The notes under the pieces were generated by a model. The model ran no database searches. It was not told the origin of the DNA and saw nothing but the letters and a program-made list of their open reading frames with translations. A DNA stretch of 64,000 bases from Rhodocollybia butyracea (lineage: Eukaryota; Basidiomycota; Agaricomycetes; Agaricales; Omphalotaceae), in NCBI GenBank assembly GCA_015501585.1, contig JADNRY010000123.1, positions 118,015-182,014 of the forward strand, written 5' to 3'. Made by a program: the position numbers and the translations under genes. This document shows, in pieces, positions 54,671 to 64,000 of this stretch. How positions within the stretch are numbered: the first letter of the stretch is position 1; every line of letters begins with the position of its first letter.

Positions 54671-57600
54671 GTATGGTCTATCCCAAGAAGTGATACCAGC
54701 GTGGAGTGGGTTGGGCCGCTCAGTGCCTTGGTGAACACGTCTGCCACATTTTCGCCCAATCGAATCCTCGTTACCATCACCTCCCCACTCGCCACCTTCT
54801 CTCGCATGTAGTGGTGCCTCATCTCAATGTGTTTGACCAGTGCGTGCCGGTTGGGGTTCTCTGTCAAGCACACTGACCCGAAGTTATCGCCTTGCATATC
54901 AATTGGACCCTCCTGCTTCACCTCGGATAAGAACAATTTCAGCCAGATTGCCTGTTGTGTGGCACAGGACAGCACAATGTACTCAGCCTTGGTCATCGAA
55001 AGGGCTTACTGTTGCTTGTCTTTTCAAACTCCAGGATACGGGGCCACCTGCCATGAAGAAGACATATTCGGAGGTCGACCTGGATGTGTCCCTGCACCTG
55101 CCGTGGTCAGAGTCTACAAACCCATGTGGTTTGAGGCCTGTGCCTGGCTTGTCCTCTAATGGCTCTGGGCATCCATAGATGATGTCATAGTCAAGTGTGT
55201 TTGCTATGTACCCCGCTAGCCACACGACACATTCCCAGTGTTGCAACCTGGGTTTAGTTGGTACTTTGCTAGCAGCCCTGCTGCGTATGCCATGTTGGGT
55301 CGGGTACATACCTGGCCCCACATACTAGATCCAATGAAGGCGCGGTAGGGCTTGTCTTCCATAAACTGTCGTCCTTCCTCTGGCAATGGGTTCGGTGCTT
55401 CTATTAGTTTGACATTTGGTGGGAGGGGAGTATTCCGTCGTCGTACATCCTGGAATCCAAAGTGCTTGAGCATGCGTTCGAAATACCTCCTTTGTGAGAG
55501 TGTAATTGCTTTGGTTATCAGGTTCTGTCTGATTGTCATTCCAAGCAGTACCTCCATCCTCACCTCATTTGCGACCCATTGACTTCCTAGGTCCTCAACT
55601 GCTTTATCGTGTCCTGCCTCGGTAGAAGATCCTCCACATATGTTGTCCCCGTATGTGCTTGTTATGGTATACTCATCCCCGACTTGTCAAAATCTGATAC
55701 ATGGGTCCACCTGTGAAGTTGTATACCCATTGTTCCTGTAGCCCTCCACTAGTGTCGCCTGCCAGTCATGGCTCCCCTGCATTGTGCCGTATATTGACTT
55801 TTTCAGTTTACACACAAGGTGCTCTGTTCCGGGCTTAACAAACCCTTCTGGTTGTTTCATGTAGACTTTGTGCATGATTGGACTATTGAGGAACGCTGCA
55901 GTGAAGTCCACCTGGAAGATAGACAGCTTCAGAACTGTGATGATTGCCAAGACCAGTCGGACAGACTCCATACGCGCTACTCCACCATATGTCTTATCAT
56001 AGTCCTGACCCTGTATTTGTGTGTAGCCCTGAGCAACATACCTCGCTTTTCGCTTTAGCAGATTCCCTTCAGCGTTGAATTTTATTGCATAGGTCCACCT
56101 GCCGCCAGTCAGATTTGCATCCGGGGGAAGAGGTACAAGCTCCCAGCAGTCCTTCACCATTAATGTCCTGTACTCCCTCTCCATTGGCTCCCTCCAGAGG
56201 TCTGGCCGCTTCATCGCCTGTTTGTATGAGGTCGGCACCCAGAGTTTGCCTGATGTCATGGCAAAGGAGTATGGGCTTTTGGAGATAAGTGCCAGTGGCT
56301 GTTCCTCTGCCACTGCCTCGTTAGTCCATGCTTCTCCCTCCACCCTCGCTTTCTCTTCTTGCTCCTCATATTCTCCACTCTTGATGAGTCTATGTGATGG
56401 GATATGGCCGCATGCACTACGGCGGACTGGCTCTGGTGGTTGTATGGTGTTCTGCAGTTGGGTGCTGCACCAAGGTTATCAGGTTCGGCAGGTTTGAGTG
56501 GTTCACTGTGCATCCATGGTGTGTCCACATTTGGCATAGCTGCGGGTGTTGTATCAGGGTTAAGCTTAGACACAGGGTCGATTGGGTCCAATTGTTTGAT
56601 TATCTCATTATCTTCAATTACATCTTGATCACCCTAAGCTGTTGGCATATGTGTATGGTGTGGTGTCCCTTCCTCAAAAACCACATCATGACTTTCTTTG
56701 ATGGTTTTCATTTCTGGAACCCAGATCCTGTACCCCTGTCTTCCCAGATATCCCAGTAGTCTGCCTTTGACCGCTTGCCTTCAAAGCTTCCCGTCAGTTC
56801 TTTGTGGTAATGTCGCCCAGCAATTGCACCCAAAGGGCCTCAGGTGTGATATGTCCTGTCTCTTGCTTGTCCATTGCTCAACAGGTACAAGGTCTGGGTA
56901 TCTTGCTGATGGGACAAAATTATCCATGTAAATGAACATCGCCGACGCTTCGCCCCAGAAGTAATATGGAAAGCCTGAACCCTCAAGCAATGTGTGTGTC
57001 CCCTCCATTACAGTCCTGAACGCTCACTCAGCCACTCTATTTGCCGCAGATGAATCGTGTGGTACCTTCTCAATAAGGATGCCATTTTCAGTGCAGTATT
57101 CATCTACTGCTCCATTATTCAACTCTCCACCGCCATCTATGCGTATGGTTCTCAGCTTCTTCCCTGTCTGCTTCTCCGCCATAATGCGGTACTCGTGTAG
57201 GCACTTCAACCCCGTCTCCTTGCATTTATTATTCAAGTAGAACGGTAAATGGAACGATGACTTCCTGTCCATGCAGAGCAGAAGGTAGCTGCATCCTCCT
57301 CTGGTTTGTGTTCTCGCTGGCCTGAACATGTCAATGTGTACGCGCTCAAGTACCTTGGTCTCGTGCATGAGTACCTCATCAAAGGGCTGTCTCTTTGCCT
57401 TCCCATATAGGCAATCTTTGCACATCCCTCCACCTTGCTTTTTATAATATTCAGACTGTCAACAAGATTCCAACTGGTCATGCACTGTAGTATGTGCTGG
57501 ATTGCAATGTGGCCTAGCCGTCTATGCCAAGTAAGTAAGTTGGCTGGTTTATCTCTTGCACGCGAGTAGTTGATGTTTACACTCCCTGACTCTAGGATCT

Positions 57601-58060
57601 CCACCTCATACATCTTTGCTTTGCTGTGCCCTGTATAATGACCTCCCTTTGGGCGACTTTACAGTCATTATGCCGCCTCCCCACTCTCCTCTCATTCCTT
57701 TGTGGTCTAATGTTGAGAGTGATATCAGGTTGTGTGTGAATGATGGAGTGTGTTTTACGCCCTGGAGTTTTATGGTCCTTTCGTTCTTGCTATGCACATG
57801 ACAAATTGTACTGTCCCAACTCCTTGTATTTCAAATCTCCCCACGTCGCCCAATATGGCGCTATTGCCTCTCTGCCCTTGTACCTCAGTATACTCAATAA
57901 AGTCTGATTTGTGCACCCAACGGTGCTCTGACATGCCGGAGTCAAGAAAAGTTTGTGTTATAGGAGCGGGAGGTGAGTATAGGGACATAGTTCCCTTGCA
58001 GACAGTACAATGTTTAGAGCTGACAATTGTATAACTAAGTATGTCTTTATCTACATCCAT
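54664..58060 (-). pseudogene. Copia Pol: protease, integrase, RT, RNase H, broken
   Basis: Protease LDSGMSEH near 57945 (usual DSGAS.H). Integrase zinc region HRRLGH with CKDCLYGK (57530-57410) and core HIDMF, RIDGGGE; VAE is followed by an in-frame TGA at 57024-57026 where Arg is usual. RT: WELVPLPPDANLTGGRW, KARYVAQGYTQIQGQDY, VDFTAAFLNSPI. An in-frame TGA at 55687-55689 follows, and the active site reads TYGDNI instead of TYVDDI. RNase H end: TKAEYIVLS, KHIEMRHHYMRE, ENVADVFTKAL. Further frameshifts near 55220 and 54990. The product cannot be active. Confidence 0.88.
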
Positions 58061-59111
58061 GCTCTCCCCCCTTTCGCTGACCTGTGACCTTTAGAACAGG
58101 ATTATACAGTCTAGCCTCAGAGTCAGTGATTGGTTCAAGCTCTTGGATGGATTTAGACATACTCAAGGGGTTCATGGCATTTGCCAATAGGACGTAGGTA
58201 GCCATAGGTGTGCTGGCATCAGACTTGGTGTCCTCCATTGCTACTACTTTCGCATTCAGTTCGGTCTTTCCCTTGTTTGACTGTCCCTGTTTCGGTCCTT
58301 GGCCTTCCATACCGCCGCCTTTCACCCAGCATTTCCTAGCCATGTGTCCAGGCTTTCCACAGCTGTGGCAGGTGAATGTGGGCCTGTCTCCAGTGCGCTG
58401 TTGGTAGTTACCCTGAGGATGGGTGGCCATGAATGCCTTGACCTTCTTGGTCTCTCATTCCTCCTCCAATCTCTCCTCTTCCTTCTGAAGCCAGAGAGTA
58501 TGAAGGTATGTGAACATGTCTGCACTGGACGTTCCTGGGACAATGCAGACATCTCGCTTCCAGTCGCTAGGCATGGATGAGATAAGAATGAGACAGAACT
58601 GTGCGTTGGGAATACTCCCTCCTAGGTCATGGACCTTTTTTCAGGAGGTTTCGCATCTTCTTTTCGTGGGCTTCCATGGTCTGTTTGAGCGGGTCGAATC
58701 TCTCAGAACAGAGAGCTGTATCTGCAAAGTGGATATGTTGTTCATCTTTCTTCTCGAACTGCTTAATGAGGTTCTTCCAGATTTTGGAGGCCCTCTTTGT
58801 CTCATCAATTCCAAGGCTGGTGGGGTCAACCACGTTTGACACAATTGCTCCAGCAACAAGCCTGTCACGGGCTTCCCACTCCTTGTACTGGGGAACTGGG
58901 CTGAACAGTGGCGTCTGCTGCGGCGTGTAGATTGGTCCAGGGTTGGTCTAGCAATAGTCCCATCGAGATAGCCCGTCAAGCCTTTTGATTGGATAGCAAA
59001 TAAAATTTCTCTTTTGAATGGCCTCCAGTTTTCTTGGCCAACGAGCTGTTTCTCGTCTGGGAGTCTTGGTATGTTTAGTAGATTTCCTGACGACATTTTC
59101 GCACTGGACAA
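58047..59111 (-). pseudogene. Copia Gag, broken
   Basis: Starts MSSAKMSSGNLLNIPRLPD with NWRPFKREILFAIQSKGLTGYLDG, the copia Gag N-terminus. It is split over several frames. Zinc knuckle CHSCGKPGHMARKC (C-x2-C-x4-H-x4-C) near 58360. Would assemble the virus-like particle. Confidence 0.8.
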
Positions 59112-59144
59112 TATACTTTTGATAATATGTTTTTCTCGATATTT

Positions 59145-59172
59145 GCGCTGTTAGAGCCCGAGTCTCATAATC
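59145..59172 (-). promoter_or_regulatory. Primer-binding site of copia: half-tRNA type, Met-like
   Basis: Directly next to the 5' LTR. Its plus-strand reading GTTAGAGCCC then GAGTCTCATAATC resembles the D arm to anticodon arm of an elongator tRNA-Met (CAU anticodon), as in copia-type elements primed by an internally cut tRNA. Confidence 0.5.
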
Positions 59173-59449
59173 TGTTAAGGTAAGTTCAACTCAGTTGTTA
59201 GGAAAGCAACTATATTATATACCTGTTAAGGTAAGTTCAACTGTATGTATGTCAGTAAGTGGATAAACTAAATATAAAGAAAATGGTCTCACCTCAGTTG
59301 TTAGGAAAGCAACTGAGGGAGTCGTATATGCCACTCTACGTGACTAAGTACCAGCTGTATAGTATAAAGTAAGCACATATACAGAATAGGGATGGTCAAA
59401 GCTGCGTATATTAGTCCCAATATGTATATGTACGGAGTAAGCTCTAACA
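59173..59449 (-). repeat. 5' LTR of the copia element
   Basis: Differs from the other LTR at several bases and by 3 bp in length, so the insertion is older than element B. Confidence 0.9.
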
Positions 59450-59454
59450 CTTAC

Positions 59455-60013
59455 ATATATGCATTCAATTACCTAGGACACTAGCTAGATTAACCACCAA
59501 GTTTAAAATGACGCAACAGTTCCTCAACAGCAAGCAATGAGTACAACAATAAGTCTGGCACATGATGGGATGCAACTCATAAATGTCTCAGTGGAGTGCA
59601 TCTTGAGAGCAAAACTAAGGGTGATGATACATCAAGAAGTCTGATGTACATTGGGATATAACTGATACATGAGAGTGAAGAATGCAAGCATAAAACATTT
59701 CAAGAGCAACAGAGTCCAATACTAAGCTGGGGCAGTAGCATGATCGGGAGCAGTGTTGGAGGTGGCTTGCTACATGCTGTATCTGCTGAAATTTCCATGC
59801 AGCACAATTTATTGACGTGGTTGAGGCAAGGTTGAGGGAGGAGCGCTTGGGCCATTCTGTGTTCCTTCAATGACGGCACTATACTCCCTCTATCAGAGGA
59901 TGTTCTTCTGGTGAGTTCTTCCCCAGATTTGTCCAGACAATTCTCTGGGTGTTCTCCAGGAGTCTCCAGGCTTATTGTCACCAGCCTGGACCCATCCTCT
60001 GGGCCTCTCACTT
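59455..60013. other. Intergenic between copia and the next element
   Basis: No recognised gene or repeat. Confidence 0.4.
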
Positions 60014-62220
60014 CACTTCAGTCACCCCTTTCAATCTCCCAACTTAGGGCCAATTTTTCATCAAATATTGACCCCCTGGGGCAGGCAGTACCGGGCATTT
60101 ACCGACCTTGGTATTACCGGATTGGTAGTACCACGGTCTGGTACCTGGGCCCTGGGTCCTGGTCTGGTACTACCACCTTGGTACTACCGGATTGAAATTT
60201 TCAAATCTCTTTTCTGGAGCCCAGAGCCATCCCCTTCAACCCCTACCAGTCATCCCTTGCACTAGACTATGCATTGGGCATTGTTTGCCTGCTAAATAGG
60301 CTCACAGCCTGATCATTATCTGACTGCTACATGATGATTCCTGCTGCCAGATTAAATTTTTGTGATGCACTAGCAGACTGGGTATAAACAGTAGGGTGTT
60401 ATCATAGTCAACATTGGCAAGTATTTGGTGTAATTTGGTGTACTTAATTGTGAGGTCTAGCTTCCAAGTGGAAGTAAGATCAGGTAATGGGGTCAAATAA
60501 GGTAATTTGTTCAATAAGGTCCTTTAAGTACCTTAAAGGTAGGTTAAGGTAGTTTCAATACATAAGGTAGCTGTAAGGTAGCGGAGTTTAAATAAGGTAA
60601 GGTAAATTGTCACCCACCCTACATAACATATGTGTATGTAAATTAATTTGTATATAGGTAATAGCTTGAAACATTATCTGAGGTTATTGGAATTTGAAAG
60701 TACATGTATAGGCTATCACTACTAGAGTTGTGCAGAAGACACCCAGCCTTTGTTCCCTGTCCAATGTTCACAATGGCATCCACTCCTTGATGCAGGTCAT
60801 GCTATTGGAACCACTGAACCGAGACAGTAATATTATACCCAGGTCTTCCAAGACTGGTAGTACCAAACTCGGTAATACCAAGCCCTGGTAGTACCAAACT
60901 CGGTAGTACCAAAATTGGTAGTACCAAACTCGGCAGTACCAAGCTCGGTAATACCAAGCTCTTGGGAGTAGCAAACTTAACATTAGCATGGATTCATGGT
61001 CCCAAACCAGATTCATTTATTTAGCACTCAAGTTAATAAATATTAGTAATTGACAAAACGTCCATAACATGTTGGCAGACCGGTAGTACAAGACCCAGTA
61101 GTGCCAAGACTTCATATTACAGAGCTATTAGAATCCAAAAACAGTTGTAATAGTTATTTATTCAGTAATAATACTGTACAGATAACATCCACAAAGCCCT
61201 ACATACACCATTCCTATTTATTTAACTTCAGCTTGACTGAAGTAGGCATGTAACATTCATAGACCAAAGTGAAATTCCTTCTTCCATGGTTTGGTAACAA
61301 TGAGACTTTGGTTTTTAATTAGTTAACTTTGAATAAAAGGTATTCTTCCCAGCTCAAGTTTCCAACTATCAGGGGAGATCTACTTCAAAGAACAATAAGA
61401 GGGGTCATAGAAAGAGCATACAGCACTGTCTTTCTACCCACCCATCTTGCAATATTTATTATGTATTGTTATAGAAACATTTAAAAACCTGTAAATAAAT
61501 GTACTATATGTACACAGTCATAGTGTTGGAGTGAATTAAAGAAGGTGTTGAATAAGCTCAACGTTCACTCCGGTCTAATAGCAAGAAGCCCTAGCAAAAA
61601 AGAAACGCGCAGGGGAAAATCATACTGTAAGCTACCTTAAATAGACTACAGCTACGGAGAAATAGACGGAGTAATATACATAAAACATAAAGTAAAACAC
61701 AAGGATAAATAGATAAATATCCCGCATGGTGTGCACTCCGGGGGAAAACAAACAACCGACACCACAAGAGAAACTTCGGCAAGCAAATCAATTGCTTAGC
61801 TGATTCCATCGTCTCCAACACATAGAAGAGAAGGGCAACCAAGGTTTTCAGGTTATCAATCTGTTGCAGAAAAAATATCCTGGCGGTGGTGGGCTCTGGC
61901 TGCAGGCAGCAGGAATCATGCAACCATCAGTGATCAAGCTGTGAGCCTATTTGGCACGCAAATGATGTGGCATGCCCAATGAATAGTCTAGTTTAAGGGA
62001 TGACTGGTAGGGTTGAAGGGGATGGCTCTGGGCTCCAGAAAAAGAGATTTGAAAAATTCAATCCGGTAGTACCAAGGTGGTAGTACCAGACCAGGACCCC
62101 TGGCACGTGGGCCTTGGTAGTACCAAGGTCGGTAAATGCCCGGTACTGCCTGCTCCAGGAGGTCAATATTTGATGAAAAATTGGCCCTAAGTTGGGGCAT
62201 TGAAAGGGGTGCCTGAAGTG
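60014..62220. mobile_element. 2.2-kb inverted-repeat element, CACTTCAG ends
   Basis: Left end 60014-60290 is the inverted copy of 61945-62220 (CACTTCAG, then CACCCCTTTCAAT). A 7-bp direct repeat CTCACTT flanks it (60007-60013, 62221-62227). No transposase frame inside, so it is non-autonomous. The superfamily is uncertain: a 7-bp duplication fits neither hAT nor CACTA well. Rich in the palindrome GGTAGTACC. Confidence 0.75.
60842..60962. repeat. 17-bp tandem repeat with GGTAGTACC
   Basis: About seven units of the type CGGTAGTACCAAACT, each with a near-palindromic core GGTA(G/A)TACC. Confidence 0.7.
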
Positions 62221-64000
62221 CTCACTTGGACATTTTACGAGTCCTGAATGAAATGAAGGCTCGTCCTTATGGCGGGTTTTGCATGGGAATTTGTCCCAAT
62301 TAAGCCTGATTTCTTCCTAATCGGGTTGACCCAAAAACGATTTCATTTCGATATATTTGGAGCGTCAAAGCGTGCGTCACGTGCTTCACAGTACAAATCA
62401 ATTTTTTCTTTCATTCAAATTCATTGCCTTTGGCTTAGCTCTGTTGTTAATCCCGTTAAAATCTCGTCAATTGACCACTTTGCTGAAAACCTGTTTCTTT
62501 CATTCTGTTTGTTGACCAGAAACTGTGGATTTACAGGCTTGTTTTGGTGGTGTCAAGACTCAAAGTAGGTCTACTGCTTGTGTGTAATTCTTCTTCTACG
62601 AGTATTTCAATTTTCTATTGTCACTCAATTTGTACAAGTTGAACAAGGCTCTGATGAAGAGGAAAAGTCACTTGCTTCCTATTCTTGTCCCATTCAGACA
62701 CCACTTATAAGAAGTTATAGCACAATTTCTCATTTGCACACTGTGATCGATGACTCAACCTCTCAATATTCTCGATGTTTGAGCTTCAAGTTTCAACCTT
62801 TCGACATTTAACATCAAGGGTACCAGGAAAGCTGAGCTGTATGCTCTTATCTTTCACTCGCCAAATCACATCTCATAGTGTTTTAGGCAATGTATAAAAG
62901 GCAATGTATAAAAGACTTCAACAAAAAGCAGTGTTGTGCTGACAATACAAAAACCTTTGAAGTGCAAGAAAGTCAAGTCTGCAAACCCAAACTCAAGTAA
63001 CATAAAAGAATCTAAGTATCAATGTTGAACGTTGAACATTGATGTCCCAAGCCCTTCTGTCTCACTCACATTCTCCAATGGATCCGACTCCATTTCATAT
63101 CTTTTAAGTTTTCACCAGATACTGCTCAAGCTCAAGCCTTGACTTTGTCCACTATTATATCAACATTTCAGCTCAATGCATGCCTGTGGACTCCAAAGGT
63201 AGTTTTTGCTTGTCTTGTTGAATTCTAATGAAACGTTTCTGCGCTTGTAAAATGGCAATAATAAAACATCAGGACTCGTACCTGCCATGCACTTAGCCGA
63301 TGGCCCACACTCACAAGTGAAGTTGTAGCATATTTATCCACAGGTAGAGTGACAAACTGACTTCTCTCTATCCTAACTCTGCCAGGTATGTTCTCATATC
63401 ATGCATATCATCTGTTTGACAATATTCCTTACAGTTTCTTGATTATTGCTCTGCCAGTAATTATCATAGCAGCTCTTTAAGTTGTGTCTAGGAGTCCCAC
63501 TTATAGTTTTTCAACCATTTCCTGCTTCCTATTCCTATTTTCTATCTACTCCTGTACTCTTGTTTCTTTGCACCTTGCTCAATAAATCCCAGCGTCACCT
63601 CCTCAACACGGCTGCTTTTTCAACTAATCACACAGTGATTTTTCTTGAATAGTGCCCACAGCTGGTTAGCAATCCATAACAGGGGCCAAGTTTCTCTTTG
63701 GAACTGTGAGAAGTACTGGAATTTGTTCACTCCCTGTGCACATGACGCGAACATGACTTTATCATCTGTTGGATCATATCATTTATCTGCACTCAAACAT
63801 TGCTCAAACGAAGTCAATCAAGCGCTAGTGAAAGATAATGAAAGTTAATGATCAGTTAAGCATAGTCAGTAGCAGAAATAAGAGTAAGCAAGTACTAGAT
63901 TAACAGCAAATAATATAAGGTGAACAAAAGATGAAGGGGCAAGATGTGACCCCAAGTACATTTGCCTTGTAGTCGGGGATTGCTGCGCAGCAGCGTTAAG
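62221..64000. other. Unassigned right end
   Basis: Short frames only (longest 62269-62568), none recognised. The last 35 bases repeat 45926-45960, so another subtelomeric module may begin beyond the window. Confidence 0.4.

Larger units (their letters stand above)
54378..59449 (-). mobile_element. Ty1/copia element, complete but inactivated (5072 bp)
   Basis: LTRs 54378-54657 (280 bp) and 59173-59449 (277 bp), minus-strand ends TGTTAGAGC...CCTTAACA, and a perfect 5-bp target duplication CTTAC (54373-54377, 59450-59454). Gag, protease, integrase, RT and RNase H follow in the copia order (integrase before RT). Many frameshifts and stops inactivate it. Confidence 0.92.

Noticed and set aside
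59145..59172. tRNA-Met gene
   Set aside because: Only the D-to-anticodon portion is present, adjacent to an LTR, so it is a primer-binding site.

Overview
The window looks like transposon-packed, probably subtelomeric DNA of a filamentous fungus. HET-domain genes, CCCTAA-type telomeric repeats, Ty3/gypsy, Ty1/copia and LINE retroelements, and CACTG-ended and hAT-like inverted-repeat elements all point to a fungus. The style of the gypsy Gag/Pol, of the gag-only elements and of a LINE with RNase H between endonuclease and reverse transcriptase recalls Agaricomycetes (Basidiomycota). That placement rests on recalled family resemblance and was not tested by a search.

Host-like content is small and repeated. 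A module made of a HET-domain gene followed by a short gene of unknown family (both on the minus strand) occurs at 2910-6200 and at about 47.6-50.9 kb, and the unknown gene alone at 1-902. The 2910-5021 HET gene is intact. The second is broken by frameshifts, and the unknown gene is intact only at 50328-50870. A further shared sequence (1574-1930 and 44625-44960) lies beside the modules. Degenerate telomeric repeats sit inside the second module (45141-45465).

From 6201 to 44624 a 38-kb transposon island interrupts this array. It is bracketed by two inverted copies of one gag-only LTR element, and about 1.4 kb of module sequence is missing at the site. The island is built on one decayed gypsy element (about 11.6-40.6 kb; gag, protease, RT and RNase H still in order). 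Into it were inserted a 6.6-kb CACTG-ended inverted-repeat element carrying a LINE with an open 1324-codon ORF2, an unclassified 1.8-kb insertion, a 659-bp hAT-type MITE inside the protease active site, a complete young 7.47-kb gag-only LTR element, and a 3.08-kb foldback element. The right flank holds a candidate small gene (51149-51520), a complete but inactivated copia element (54378-59449, TSD CTTAC) and a 2.2-kb inverted-repeat element (60014-62220).

The strongest candidate for something new is the 7.47-kb gag-only element. Each LTR carries eleven tandem hairpins with an invariant GAGATAGCTCAA cap and stems that differ from one another but stay paired. They lie in the inferred 5' UTR, just downstream of a TATA box and of a transcript start whose first 13 nt are complementary to the primer-binding site, which suggests self-priming. 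The old gypsy element shows an independent small hairpin motif repeated in both its leader and its gag 3' end, with one compensatory base-pair change.
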